Assembly (NCBI RefSeq): GCF_000526995.1
Contig: NZ_AZUI01000001.1
Span: 6,180,001 to 6,244,000, forward strand
DNA: 64,000 nt
Direction: 5' to 3'
Origin: Lacrimispora indolis DSM 755
GTDB lineage: Bacteria; Bacillota; Clostridia; Lachnospirales; Lachnospiraceae
The notes beneath the pieces are model-generated. The model ran no database searches, had not been told where the DNA came from, and was given only the letters and a program-made list of their open reading frames with translations. The translations under genes and the position numbers were made by a program. Below are positions 47,635-56,486 of the stretch, piece by piece (the stretch's first letter is position 1; each line of letters opens with the position of its first letter).

Positions 47635-48954
47635 CTAAAAAGCTGGGATAATTCCCATAACCCCCGGCATGGACAGATATTTATGAACTATGTTTTTTAA
47701 GCACCAGGCCGTAGTCAGGCGCTCAGCCCCCTGGGTCAGACACACCGGATAGCTTTTTATAACCTCTCCGTTTAAGCGGTAAGTAACGGTTCCCACCGCC
47801 TGACCTTCGCGCACCGGGGCATTTAATTCCTTTGGAAGCTCTGTCTGTACCGTAACCTCTTCCTCATCTGCCAGAAGGAGGTTTAAGCTCTTCTCTTCCC
47901 CTTCTCCAATGCCGCAGGATACGGTGACCGGTTCATCTAAGCGTCCGGAGGAAGGGATACCCTCTTTAACCGGAATATCAGGAAAGGTAATGTCCTTATA
48001 TACGTTCCTGTAATGAAAGCGCTCCATTCCATATTGGAACAGCTTTCTTGCATCCGACCATTTATAGGCCTTATGAGGCGGCCAGCCGCAGCCTAAAAGG
48101 GCAATGGTGTAGACTCTTCCGTCATTCTGGGCGGCCCCCACATAGGAATACCCGGCTCCTCCCGTAAACCCGGTCTTTCCTGTAAACGCCCCGTCCATCA
48201 TGGCCAGAAGGGTATTGTGGTTATTGCAGGAAAAGGAACGTTTTCTTTCCAGGTCTGTAAAGGAATAGCTTTTCGTTGCCGTGATCTCTAAAAATTCCTT
48301 CTTTTTTGGAGACTGGCCGATGCAGTAATTCATGATCCTGGCTAAGTCTGCCGCTGTTGTGGAATGTATCTTCACCTGTCCATCCTTTTCTTCCTTGGCA
48401 TCAAGGCCATTGGGTGTAATAAAATATGTATTTTCACAGCCTAAATCCCTGGCTTTCTGGTTCATCAGCCGGGCAAATCCTTCCTGGCTCCCTCCTATGT
48501 GCTCTGCGATCATCATGGCGGCATCATTGTGGGATTCCAGCATCAGGCTGTAAAGCAGATCCTTCAGCAGGAACGTCTCCCCCTTATGAACCCCTAAATG
48601 GACCTTGGGCTGGGAAGCAGCATTCTGGCTGGCAGTCACTGTGTCGGAAAGATTCCCGTGCTCCAGGGCAAGTATACAGGTCATGATTTTTGTGGTGCTG
48701 GCCATGGGACGGGCCAGATCCTCGTTCTTCCCATATAAGATGCGGCCGGTAGAGGCATCCATCAGAACTGCTGACTGGGCATAAAGATTTAATTCATCCT
48801 TTGTCTGAACCGACGCACTTTTTTCTCCTTTCTCCTCTGTTACTGTTGTTTTCTCGTTGACGGCCTCTTTTCCTGCCAGCCTGACCGCAGCAGTTCCTGT
48901 CCCCATAATCAGGACAAATACCGCTGCCAGCAGTATTCCTATGGCATGCCTCAT
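47635..48954 (-). CDS. dacF: D-alanyl-D-alanine carboxypeptidase (DacF/PBP5-type)
   Basis: 439 residues, GGGAGG seven bases upstream, N-terminal signal or anchor (AIGILLAAVFVLIMGTG). Catalytic motifs of penicillin-binding S11 peptidases: ASTTKIMT (SxxK), SHNDA (SxN) and GKTGFT (KTG). The last ~110 residues form the beta-rich PBP5 C-terminal domain. It trims pentapeptides in peptidoglycan. Divergent from dinB, with which it shares the ~140-base upstream region. Confidence 0.95.
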   Translation of the reverse strand: MRHAIGILLAAVFVLIMGTGTAAVRLAGKEAVNEKTTVTEEKGEKSASVQTKDELNLYAQSAVLMDASTGRILYGKNEDLARPMASTTKIMTCILALEHGNLSDTVTASQNAASQPKVHLGVHKGETFLLKDLLYSLMLESHNDAAMMIAEHIGGSQEGFARLMNQKARDLGCENTYFITPNGLDAKEEKDGQVKIHSTTAADLARIMNYCIGQSPKKKEFLEITATKSYSFTDLERKRSFSCNNHNTLLAMMDGAFTGKTGFTGGAGYSYVGAAQNDGRVYTIALLGCGWPPHKAYKWSDARKLFQYGMERFHYRNVYKDITFPDIPVKEGIPSSGRLDEPVTVSCGIGEGEEKSLNLLLADEEEVTVQTELPKELNAPVREGQAVGTVTYRLNGEVIKSYPVCLTQGAERLTTAWCLKNIVHKYLSMPGVMGIIPAF

Positions 48955-49013
48955 GAAAGAGCCTCCCCCATGAATTTATTTTATCCTATTCCGCATTTTT
49001 TTCAATTATTCCC

Positions 49014-49043
49014 TTTACTTTCCGAACGTATTTTCGGTATAAT
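49014..49043 (+). promoter_or_regulatory. LexA-controlled promoter of dinB
   Basis: A LexA-type SOS box CGAACGTATTTTCG at 49023-49036 (consensus CGAAC-N4-GTTCG, one mismatch) lies between a weak -35 (TTTACT) and TATAAT at 49038-49043. Confidence 0.75.
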
Positions 49044-49092
49044 AAAAGAATAAGTGCTTTGAAGATAAAATGATGTCAAAGGAGGGACGGAC

Positions 49093-50337
49093 ATGGCACC
49101 GGAACCTTTAATTTTCCACATAGATGTAAATTCAGCATTTTTAAGCTGGGAATCTGTCAGACGGCTGGCAGAGGATTCAGGCGCCCTTGATCTTCGCACC
49201 ATTCCATCGGCAGTAGGCGGCGACGCTTCCTTAAGGCACGGAATCGTTCTGGCAAAGTCCACGCCGGCAAAAGCATACGGGATCATCACCGGAGAACCCA
49301 TCAGCCATGCCCTGCGCAAATGCCCGGCTCTGACCGTTGTACCGGCCCGGTTTGACGTTTACCTTGAAAAGTCCGGTGAGCTTATGGAGCTTTTATCTGA
49401 TTACACTCCTGACATTGAAAAATTCAGCATTGACGAAGCCTTTCTTGATATGACCTCCACCATCCATCTCTTCGGGCCCCCCTTAGAGGTGGCAAACCAG
49501 ATACGGGAAAGGATATGGCGTGAACTGGGCTTTACGGTAAACATCGGCATAGCTCCCAACAAGCTTTTGGCAAAGATGGCCTCGGACTTTAAAAAACCCA
49601 ATCTCTGCCACACCTTATTTGCCCATGAAATTCCTTCCAAAATGTGGCCTCTTCCTATCCGGGAACTGTTTTTTGTGGGCCATTCCGCCCAGAAAAAGCT
49701 GGAAGGCATCGGCATACACACCATAGGAGAACTGGCGGCCTGCAACGTAAGCCATTTAAAGCGCCTTCTGGGGGCAAAATACGCGCTTTTGATCCATGAC
49801 TATGCCTGCGGCATTGACTCCTCCCCTGTTGCAGAGAGGGAGCCATTAAACAAGGGCTACGGAAACAGCACCACCCTTTCCCATGATGTGGACGACCTTG
49901 AAGTAGCCCGCCAGGTCCTCTTATCTTTAAGCGAAACCGTGGGCGCCCGCCTCCGGGCAGACCATGTCTTGTCCGACTGCGTCTGCGTGGAGATTAAGGA
50001 CTGGAATTTTCAAACCAAGTCCCATCAGGTGACCTTAAACAATCCCACGGACTCCACCACAGTTATTTACGAAAGCGCCTGCAAGCTGCTTGAGGAGCTA
50101 TGGGACCGCACCCCCTTACGCTTAATCGGCGTACGCACCACCAAGATTTCAGAGGAAGGCTTTTGCCAGCTCAGTCTTTTTGAATCGGAACAGGCCCGCA
50201 AAATGAAAGAAATGGAAAAAGCCGTGGATCATATCCGCAGCAAATTCGGCACCGACAGCGTGAAAAGGGCCAGCTTTTTAAAAAAGGATGCCATTGTGGA
50301 CCATACATCCGGCAGGGGAAAGTCCGGCATAAAATAA
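49093..50337 (+). CDS. dinB: DNA polymerase IV (Y family)
   Basis: 414 residues, AAAGGAGG upstream. Palm motifs IFHIDVNSAFLSW (first metal Asp) and FSIDEAFLDMT (catalytic Asp-Glu), fingers VLAKSTPAKAYGI, helix-hairpin-helix IGELAACN, and a little-finger domain. It does error-prone translesion synthesis and is SOS-regulated here by the LexA box. Convergent with the yitT gene; only 15 bases separate the stop codons. Confidence 0.95.
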   Translation: MAPEPLIFHIDVNSAFLSWESVRRLAEDSGALDLRTIPSAVGGDASLRHGIVLAKSTPAKAYGIITGEPISHALRKCPALTVVPARFDVYLEKSGELMELLSDYTPDIEKFSIDEAFLDMTSTIHLFGPPLEVANQIRERIWRELGFTVNIGIAPNKLLAKMASDFKKPNLCHTLFAHEIPSKMWPLPIRELFFVGHSAQKKLEGIGIHTIGELAACNVSHLKRLLGAKYALLIHDYACGIDSSPVAEREPLNKGYGNSTTLSHDVDDLEVARQVLLSLSETVGARLRADHVLSDCVCVEIKDWNFQTKSHQVTLNNPTDSTTVIYESACKLLEELWDRTPLRLIGVRTTKISEEGFCQLSLFESEQARKMKEMEKAVDHIRSKFGTDSVKRASFLKKDAIVDHTSGRGKSGIK

Positions 50338-50352
50338 GTGTGCGCCTTTCGC

Positions 50353-51231
50353 CTAAAGCTGTCCTCCCATGGCCTTAAACCCTTCTCCGTATACCTCGTT
50401 GGAATCTGTGATAATGATGAATGCTTCCTTATCAATCTCATGGATAGCACGGCGGATGGGCACCACCTGGCTGTTGTTGCAGGCGCACATGACCACCTTC
50501 TTTTCATCCCGGGAATAGGAGCCCTGTCCCTGCAGAAACGTACAGCCCCGGCCGGTATTTTCCTCAATTCTCTGAGCCACCTCTTCCTCATGGGAGGTGA
50601 CCACAAAGACCAGCTTTCCGGCGCCAAGTCCGTACATGATCTTGTCGATCACCATGGTGGTCACTATGGAAGATATCAGGCCCAGGATGACAGCATCCAG
50701 GTTGCGGAACACAAAACCTCCGGCAATGATCACGATGGCATCTACCACAAGGGATATTTGTCCGATGGTCAGGTGAGGGAGCAGTTTTCGGATGGCCATG
50801 ACCAGAAAGTCTGTTCCTCCTGTGGAGCAGTTTCTTAAATAGACGATAGTCAGACCAAGGCCGGAAAAAATCCCGGTACAGGCGGAAGCGTACAGGGGAT
50901 TTCCCTGGTAAACCGGCAGATAAGGGACCACGTAATCCAGCACAAGGGCAAAGATGACCATGCTCTTCATGGAACGGAGCAAAAACCGCCGGCCCAAAAG
51001 CCGGTAGCTGACCAGCACAATGGGAACGTTTAAGACGATGCTGGTAATTCCCATGGGAAGGCCGAACAAATAGCGCAGAATCAGCGCAATGCCTGATACT
51101 CCTACGGGTGCGAACTCCGCGTTTACCGCAAAATTATAGATTCCAATATTAAATAAAAATGCTCCCGCCAGATCGCACAGGAGATCAAGTCCCATCTCCT
51201 TTGGCGAATATTCCTGTCTGATTGTCATCAT
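50353..51231 (-). CDS. YitT-family membrane protein (second copy)
   Basis: 292 residues, GGAGG about ten bases upstream. Membrane helices with FAPVGVSGIALILRYLFGL and RNCSTGGTDFLVMAIRKL, C-terminal DUF2179 domain (VAQRIEENTGRGCTFLQGQG ... IDKEAFIIITDSNEVYGEGF). Family role unknown. A diverged paralogue of the protein at 46615, about 3 kb away on the same strand. Confidence 0.9.
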   Translation of the reverse strand: MMTIRQEYSPKEMGLDLLCDLAGAFLFNIGIYNFAVNAEFAPVGVSGIALILRYLFGLPMGITSIVLNVPIVLVSYRLLGRRFLLRSMKSMVIFALVLDYVVPYLPVYQGNPLYASACTGIFSGLGLTIVYLRNCSTGGTDFLVMAIRKLLPHLTIGQISLVVDAIVIIAGGFVFRNLDAVILGLISSIVTTMVIDKIMYGLGAGKLVFVVTSHEEEVAQRIEENTGRGCTFLQGQGSYSRDEKKVVMCACNNSQVVPIRRAIHEIDKEAFIIITDSNEVYGEGFKAMGGQL

Positions 51232-51269
51232 GAGTGTGCTGCCTCCATTTCTTCCGCCCTGTTTTCTCC

Positions 51270-51539
51270 CTATAGAAAATAATCGTTAATTTCAAATTCC
51301 TTATTACCGACCTTCACCTTCTTAATGAGGACGTTCACTTCTCCCTCTTCTTCAGAGCAGATCCCTGACACTAAAACCGGTGTCTTTCCATAGGATTCCG
51401 TTAAAACCAGTTCTTTATCCATAATTCCCCTGTCTGCCATGGCTTCTGCAAAATCCAGCAAAACCTCCTCAACATCTTCCGTGATGCGGTTTCTTCCAAA
51501 TTCCATTTCCAATGCTTCATAAGTATCCTGATCAAACAT
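51270..51539 (-). CDS. Small conserved acidic protein of unknown function
   Basis: 89 residues, GAGGGG nine bases upstream. Sequence MFDQDTYEALEMEFG..., a helical front and a beta-hairpin end (VNVLIKKVKVGNKEFEINDY). No known motif or membrane segment. It is 38 bases upstream of the second yitT gene and likely co-transcribed with it. Confidence 0.65.
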   Translation of the reverse strand: MFDQDTYEALEMEFGRNRITEDVEEVLLDFAEAMADRGIMDKELVLTESYGKTPVLVSGICSEEEGEVNVLIKKVKVGNKEFEINDYFL

Positions 51540-51628
51540 GATTAAAACCCCTCTTTCATTTTCTACCAGCTAATTATAACCCATAGATTCTCCTTGTCAA
51601 TCGCCACCCTCCATGGTAGAATCTGTTT

Positions 51629-52552
51629 ATGAAAATGACTATGACTTATCCTATAACCCAAATCAAAGAAAAGGTGACTGTGAAACAGTATCTCCTGAAC
51701 CTGGGATACTCCCAGAGCCTGATACGGCAGCTTCGGAACACAGAAAACGGAATCATGGTTGGAGGAGAATCCGTATATACCACCCGCATCCTGAAACCGG
51801 GTGACTCTTTGTCTGTCTTTATCCGTGAGGATGAAAGCTCTGAAAACATCGTTCCCACTCCCATGGCAATTCAAATTGAATACGAGGACGAACATATCCT
51901 GGTTGTCAATAAGGAGGCCGGTATCCCTATCCATCCGTCCCAGGGCAATTTTGACCATACTCTGGCTAACGGAACGGCATATTATTTTAAGGAAAAAGGA
52001 GAATCTTTTATTTACCGGGCCATCAACCGTCTGGACCGGGATACAACCGGACTTTTGATTCTGGCTAAAAATCCTTTAAGCGCCTGCATCCTTTCAGATA
52101 TGGTGCAAAAAAGGGAGATCCGCCGCCGCTACCTGGCTGTTGCCTGTGGAAAGCTCCCCTTGGAAGGCACCATTGACGCTCCCATCGCCCGTGTGGAAGG
52201 CTCCACCATTGAACGGTGTGTGGACCGGATAAATGGAGAAGAAGCGCGCACCCATTATAAACGGCTTTATTATGACCCTGTGACCGGACATTCCCTGGTA
52301 AGTCTTTGCCTGGAAACCGGCCGCACACATCAGATCCGGGTCCATTTAAAATCCATCGGCCATCCCATTCCCGGAGATTTTCTTTATCATCCCGACTATG
52401 GTTACATAAAACGGCAGGCCCTCCACTCCTTCCGGCTGGATTTCCTTCATCCAATCAAAAAGGAGCCCCTTTCCTTTGAGGCACCCCTTCCTGAGGACAT
52501 GCAGTTCCTTGGAATTACATCCACCGAAGGCCTTTGGGATAATGATTTTTAA
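51629..52552 (+). CDS. RluA-family pseudouridine synthase
   Basis: 307 residues with an N-terminal S4 RNA-binding domain (VKQYLLNLGYSQSLIRQLRN ... ILKPGDSLSVFI) and the RluA catalytic core: HILVVNKEAGIPIHPSQGNF, AINRLDRDTTGLLILAKN (catalytic Asp in NRLDRDT), and LETGRTHQIRVHLKSIGHPI. It isomerises uridine in rRNA or tRNA. The ribosome site is weak. Its last 38 bases overlap the convergent RsmF gene. Confidence 0.93.
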   Translation: MKMTMTYPITQIKEKVTVKQYLLNLGYSQSLIRQLRNTENGIMVGGESVYTTRILKPGDSLSVFIREDESSENIVPTPMAIQIEYEDEHILVVNKEAGIPIHPSQGNFDHTLANGTAYYFKEKGESFIYRAINRLDRDTTGLLILAKNPLSACILSDMVQKREIRRRYLAVACGKLPLEGTIDAPIARVEGSTIERCVDRINGEEARTHYKRLYYDPVTGHSLVSLCLETGRTHQIRVHLKSIGHPIPGDFLYHPDYGYIKRQALHSFRLDFLHPIKKEPLSFEAPLPEDMQFLGITSTEGLWDNDF

Positions 52553-53918
52553 GGATTCCCCCGGCCAGCTTGGCAAACCCGATGGAATATCCTCCGGCAT
52601 TGACTAACACCCAGCCTTTTTTATTGTCACCGTAAAGGGCGGTCTCTTCCGGAAGAGTTTCTCCCTTAAGATATTTAATAATTTCCTCTCCGTCAGCAGG
52701 AAGGTCAATGAAACGGTTTACTTCTTCTTTTTTAAGAAAATGAGCGAACGCATGGGACGGCTCAAACCGGTTCTTTTTCACAGTCCCCATATGAAGTCCC
52801 GGACGGATGATTTTCATGCCTTTAAAATCCATCATTTCCGGGGGAATCAGATACAGCTGATCCCCAAAAAGAATATATTCTTTTCTAAGAAGCAAGGGGG
52901 CAGGGTCTGCCAGGAAATCCTTTAAAAACTCTTCTAATCCCCCTAACACGGATTTGTCCCTGGTGTATTCCGGCACAGTCTGCTTTTTTTCAGAAATCTC
53001 ATCCCCGTCTTTTTTTAATACCGCCAGGTAATGGCCTTCTCCTTCTGACTTATCAGGCCAGATGCGAAAGGTCTTTTCCAAGTCCGCCAGACCGGATTTA
53101 CTCCATGACCGGCGGCCGGGGTAAAGGCCGGGGCGCTCTCCCATATCTTTGATGGAAAAGCCGGGATGGGAAAGAAGAAAGCTTTCAATGACCTGTTCAT
53201 TTTCCTCAGGGGAAAAGGTACAGGTGGAATAAACCATGGTTCCTCCCGGCTTTAACATGACTGCCGCATTGGAAAGAAGCTCTTCCTGACGGACTGCGCA
53301 GGCATTTACATGTCCTGGGGTCCATTCCAGCCTGGCAGCCTCATCCTTTCGGAACATCCCCTCGCCGGAACAGGGCGCGTCCACCACAATCCGGTCAAAA
53401 AAACCGGGAAAGCGCAAGGACAGGCTTTTGGAATCCTCATTGGACACCACCCCGTTTCCGATCCCCATGCGCTCTACGTTCTGGGAAAGAATCCTCGCTC
53501 TGGCGGGATGGATCTCATTGCTTAAAAGAAAGCCTTTTCCCTGAAGCCTCCCTGCAATATGAGTGGTTTTTCCTCCCGGCGCAGCGCATAAATCAAGGAT
53601 CTTTTCTCCTGGCTGGGGATCAAGGAGTTCCACAACGGCCATGGCACTTGGCTCCTGAATATAATAAAGGCCTGCCTCATGGAATGGATGCTTTCCCGGC
53701 CGCTGGGCCGCCTGATAGTAATACCCTTCTGCTGCCCACGGAATTTTCTTTAATTCAAAAGGGCATATCTTTTGAAATTTATCCCGGGAAATCTTTAAGG
53801 GATTTACCCGCAGCCCCTGAACCCGTTCCTTGTCATAGCTTTCTATGAAAGAATCATACCCCTCTCCTAAAAGCTCTTTCATTTTTTCCCTGAATTCATC
53901 CGGTAATTGAATCATCAT
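52515..53918 (-). CDS. rsmF: rRNA (cytosine-C5-)-methyltransferase, RsmF/NOL1-NOP2-Sun type
   Basis: 467 residues. N-terminal RsmF domain, SAM-binding KILDLCAAPGGKTTHIAGRL, catalytic Cys motifs DAPCSGEGMF and YSTCTFSPEENE, and a PUA-like tail (~350-467, LYGDNKKGWVLVNAGGYSIG). It methylates rRNA cytosine at C5. GAGGA lies close to the ATG. Convergent with the RluA gene, overlapping by 38 bases at the 3' ends. Confidence 0.93.
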   Translation of the reverse strand: MMIQLPDEFREKMKELLGEGYDSFIESYDKERVQGLRVNPLKISRDKFQKICPFELKKIPWAAEGYYYQAAQRPGKHPFHEAGLYYIQEPSAMAVVELLDPQPGEKILDLCAAPGGKTTHIAGRLQGKGFLLSNEIHPARARILSQNVERMGIGNGVVSNEDSKSLSLRFPGFFDRIVVDAPCSGEGMFRKDEAARLEWTPGHVNACAVRQEELLSNAAVMLKPGGTMVYSTCTFSPEENEQVIESFLLSHPGFSIKDMGERPGLYPGRRSWSKSGLADLEKTFRIWPDKSEGEGHYLAVLKKDGDEISEKKQTVPEYTRDKSVLGGLEEFLKDFLADPAPLLLRKEYILFGDQLYLIPPEMMDFKGMKIIRPGLHMGTVKKNRFEPSHAFAHFLKKEEVNRFIDLPADGEEIIKYLKGETLPEETALYGDNKKGWVLVNAGGYSIGFAKLAGGILKNHYPKGLRWM

Positions 53919-54020
53919 TTTTCCTCTGAATTTTAAATTTTATATAAAAATAACATTTGTTTATTATTATTTTCCGAAGTAAATGCCAAAATAGAAAGAG
54001 ACGAACTTCGGAGGTGCCTT

Positions 54021-54584
54021 ATGTCCTTAATAACCATTACCGCTTATTTTATTATTCCCATATATACTGTTTTGTTTGCCTGGGGAACTGATTGGTTCAC
54101 TTTGAATTTTTCCGTATTAGGAAGCTTGTCCGCCAGAAAAAATCTGTTTCTCCTGTGGGGCATCATAGTAGGAACATATTTTTATTATGTCTTAAAGCGG
54201 ATCATAGGCGGACTTCCCAGAAACAAAAAGGAAACCGCTGTCAGCAACTTTGCCTTTTTTTTCCTGGCTATGGCGGTCATCACCCCTTACCTGCCGGATT
54301 CCCAGCCTTTTCATGCGGTGCTCCATGTTATTTTGTCCTTTTTGGCATCGATTTCTCTTCTGATCTGCCTCTATATGATCATCTGGAAGCTTTACTGCAT
54401 GAATCAGGAGGTTTACCGGCCCTATCTCCACTGCCTGCTGATGATAACAGCCATGTCCGCTTTCCTCTTTTTCCTCACCGGGATCGTGAGCACTGTGCTG
54501 GAAATCTTCTTCATCCTTTCCAGCACCATCCTGCTGCAAAAACTTTACCAAAGGATCTGTGCTCCAAGGCTCCTGTGGAGATAA
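54021..54584 (+). CDS. Membrane protein of unknown function (six helices)
   Basis: 187 residues, GGAGG seven bases upstream. About six hydrophobic segments (ITITAYFIIPIYTVLFAWG ... LTGIVSTVLEIFFILSSTIL), no catalytic motif. The Shine-Dalgarno region lies at the foot of a CCGAAGT/ACTTCGG stem (53974-54011), which might affect translation. No recognised family; probably a small integral membrane protein with polytopic fold. Confidence 0.65.
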   Translation: MSLITITAYFIIPIYTVLFAWGTDWFTLNFSVLGSLSARKNLFLLWGIIVGTYFYYVLKRIIGGLPRNKKETAVSNFAFFFLAMAVITPYLPDSQPFHAVLHVILSFLASISLLICLYMIIWKLYCMNQEVYRPYLHCLLMITAMSAFLFFLTGIVSTVLEIFFILSSTILLQKLYQRICAPRLLWR

Positions 54585-54604
54585 GTAAAACCATGATCAT
54601 AAAA

Positions 54605-54656
54605 AGGAAAGTACCCGGAAGAAAGAAAACTTCTTACGGGCACTTCCATTTTTCCG
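54605..54656 (+). terminator. Terminator after the membrane-protein gene
   Basis: GGAAAGTACCCGGAAGAA pairs with TTCTTACGGGCACTTCC (mismatched), followed by ATTTTTCC. Confidence 0.7.
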
Positions 54657-54699
54657 GACCTCCCCGTATGTAAAATCATACCGGGGCGAGGGCGGAATA

Positions 54700-55104
54700 C
54701 TACAACATGATCTTATACTGGTCGGAGCCTTCCCCGTTCACAGCATAATAAGCAGTATTTTCTTCCGGTTTTACGTATACTTCAATGGTTTTTACTGCAG
54801 CACCTTCCTGTTTTGACAGATAATCCTTTTTAACCGCTTCCACCACTTCTCCTGCAGCAATCTGTTTTCCGGAATATTCAATGAATAAGGTTACTTCCGG
54901 CTCTGTCTTCTTTGCAGTTGTTTTCCTTGGCGCAGCACTTTTTTTCACAGGTGCCTTCTTGACAGCAGCGCTCTCTTTCTCTTCCTGTACCTTCACTTTA
55001 CTCACCTGGGCTGCTGCCGCTGCTTTCTTAGCTGTTGCTTTTCCAACTGCTTTCTCTTCTGCGGCTTTTACTGGTCTTTTTCCTGCACTTTTATTGTTTT
55101 CCAT
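54700..55104 (-). CDS. Lys/Ala-rich protein with DUF6465-type C-terminus
   Basis: 134 residues from MENNKSAGKRPVKAAEEK. The first ~70 residues are a low-complexity Lys/Ala/Val tail like those of histone-like or nucleoid proteins; the last ~65 form a small folded part (VTLFIEYSGKQIAAGEVVEAVKKDYLSK ... IEVYVKPEENTAYYAVNGEG) that matches DUF6465 as I recall it. No known function; RNA or DNA binding is plausible from the tail. AGGAGG upstream. Own promoter. Confidence 0.7.
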   Translation of the reverse strand: MENNKSAGKRPVKAAEEKAVGKATAKKAAAAAQVSKVKVQEEKESAAVKKAPVKKSAAPRKTTAKKTEPEVTLFIEYSGKQIAAGEVVEAVKKDYLSKQEGAAVKTIEVYVKPEENTAYYAVNGEGSDQYKIML

Positions 55105-55179
55105 AATTCTCCTCCTCAAACAAATAAAACGGTGACAACAAATCAAGCCTGCCTGTGATGTTTAAAATTAGCTGAGTGA

Positions 55180-55208
55180 ATTATAGAACGAAACCCATGT
55201 TTTGTCAA
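55180..55208 (-). promoter_or_regulatory. Sigma-A promoter of the Lys/Ala-rich protein gene
   Basis: Minus strand TTGACA, 17 bases, TATAAT: near-perfect. Confidence 0.88.
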
Positions 55209-55243
55209 TAAAAACCATCTCTTACATGAAAAACCTGAGATTC

Positions 55244-55858
55244 TTAAGGCCTGACCACTACCCGGGCACCTGCCATTTTTTCCACAATTTCGTACATATT
55301 GGTTACGGAACCAACTCTCAGCTGGTCCGTTAATCCATAGTAATTCAGACAAGTCCCGCAAGTGAGTACCTCCACTCCCTGGGCTTCCAGAGTCTTTAAA
55401 TCCTCAAGGGACTGGGATCCCTCCACAGACAATTTAGCTCCGCCGTTGTAAATCAAAACTGTCTCAGGAAGCTCGTCCAGCTGGGTAAGAGCGTAAACAA
55501 AGCCCTTCATCAGAAGTCGTCCAAGCTCTTCGTTGCCTCCCCCCATCTGATCGGATGAAAGCACGGCCACAAGGCCCTTTTTCCTGGCATCGGGAATGCA
55601 TTCTGCCTCAGGCGCTGTCTCTTCCGTATCTCCTGATTTTTTGTCCACATGGAACAGGATCTCAAATTCTTCTTCCCCTTTTTTTTCAGAAACAGGAGCA
55701 AGTCCCTCGTATTTTCCCAGCTTCATCACATTCTGGACTGCAATTTCATTGTCCACAAGAACCTTTAAAGTTCCTTCTGCCATATTCTTTAATGCCTCTT
55801 TTGCCTTGATCACCGGCTGAGGACATGTAAGACCTCTGGCGTCAACAATCTTTTCCAT
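55244..55858 (-). CDS. yedF: YedF-type sulfurtransferase-like selenium metabolism protein
   Basis: 204 residues. N-terminal TusA domain (VDARGLTCPQPVIKAKEALK; the Cys is the usual sulfur carrier) and a C-terminal DsrE/DsrF-like domain (~95-204, VAVLSSDQMGGGNEELGRLL ... GVEVLTCGTCLNYYGL, two Cys). This two-domain form is associated with selenium metabolism in clostridia by family knowledge; no other selenium gene is in this window. The start lies one base after the stop of the small XRE gene, so they are one transcript. Confidence 0.9.
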   Translation of the reverse strand: MEKIVDARGLTCPQPVIKAKEALKNMAEGTLKVLVDNEIAVQNVMKLGKYEGLAPVSEKKGEEEFEILFHVDKKSGDTEETAPEAECIPDARKKGLVAVLSSDQMGGGNEELGRLLMKGFVYALTQLDELPETVLIYNGGAKLSVEGSQSLEDLKTLEAQGVEVLTCGTCLNYYGLTDQLRVGSVTNMYEIVEKMAGARVVVRP

Positions 55859-55859
55859 T

Positions 55860-56228
55860 TTACCGTTCTCCTTTTCTTTTATTTTCTCTTTCCAGTTCTT
55901 CCATCAAAATGATCATGGACCGCAAAAGCCGCCTGTTATTATTTGACAGGGTTGCCGCTTTCTGGACCATCTCAATGATTTCATAATCCTTCTGACAAGG
56001 ATCTCCGTCTTCCGCCTCCTCCTCCAGTAAAGAAAAGAAATCCGACATTTTAATGCCATAGGCCTGACAGATCCTGCCAAGTTTCGGAAGGCTGATATTG
56101 GCCCTCCTGCCAAACAAACTGGACAATGTGGACTGAGCGATCCCGCTTTCTTTTGACAGCCTGTACATAGACCACTCTTTGCTTCTGTTGATTTCCTCAA
56201 TTTTCTTAAGTACCGCCTCGTTGTCCAT
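55860..56228 (-). CDS. Small XRE-family transcriptional regulator
   Basis: 122 residues from MDNEAVLKKIEEINRSKEWS; GAGGGG eight bases upstream. HTH at ~10-65 (MYRLSKESGIAQSTLSSLFG, then ISLPKLGRICQAYGIKMSDF), then an acidic linker and a C-terminal helix. Probably controls itself and yedF. Nothing further is supported between 56229 and 56436 apart from its promoter region. Confidence 0.88.
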   Translation of the reverse strand: MDNEAVLKKIEEINRSKEWSMYRLSKESGIAQSTLSSLFGRRANISLPKLGRICQAYGIKMSDFFSLLEEEAEDGDPCQKDYEIIEMVQKAATLSNNNRRLLRSMIILMEELERENKRKGER

Positions 56229-56436
56229 ACAGATACCCCTCACTTCCCATAGATACAATAATAGTAGTATATAGAACGCAACTTTGATAGATTGTAATAC
56301 TTGTTGTACTTGCTTCTATTTTCAGTACTATTCTATGATCTGTAAGGTTTGATCATTACGTTTTTCTTTGTTGATGCGGTATACGCCAAATGAATATGCA
56401 AGCATATTTGTTCGGCTCACTGCCCGCCCAAATCTC

Positions 56437-56480
56437 AAAACCGGGACCAGTCCCTTAGAAAGGACCTGCCCCGGCTTTTT
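56437..56480 (-). terminator. Terminator after the DUF1292 gene
   Basis: Minus strand CCGGGGCAGGTCC pairs with GGACTGGTCCCGG, then TTTTG; also works towards the plus strand (CTTTTTC). Confidence 0.7.
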
Positions 56481-56486
56481 CTTTGT

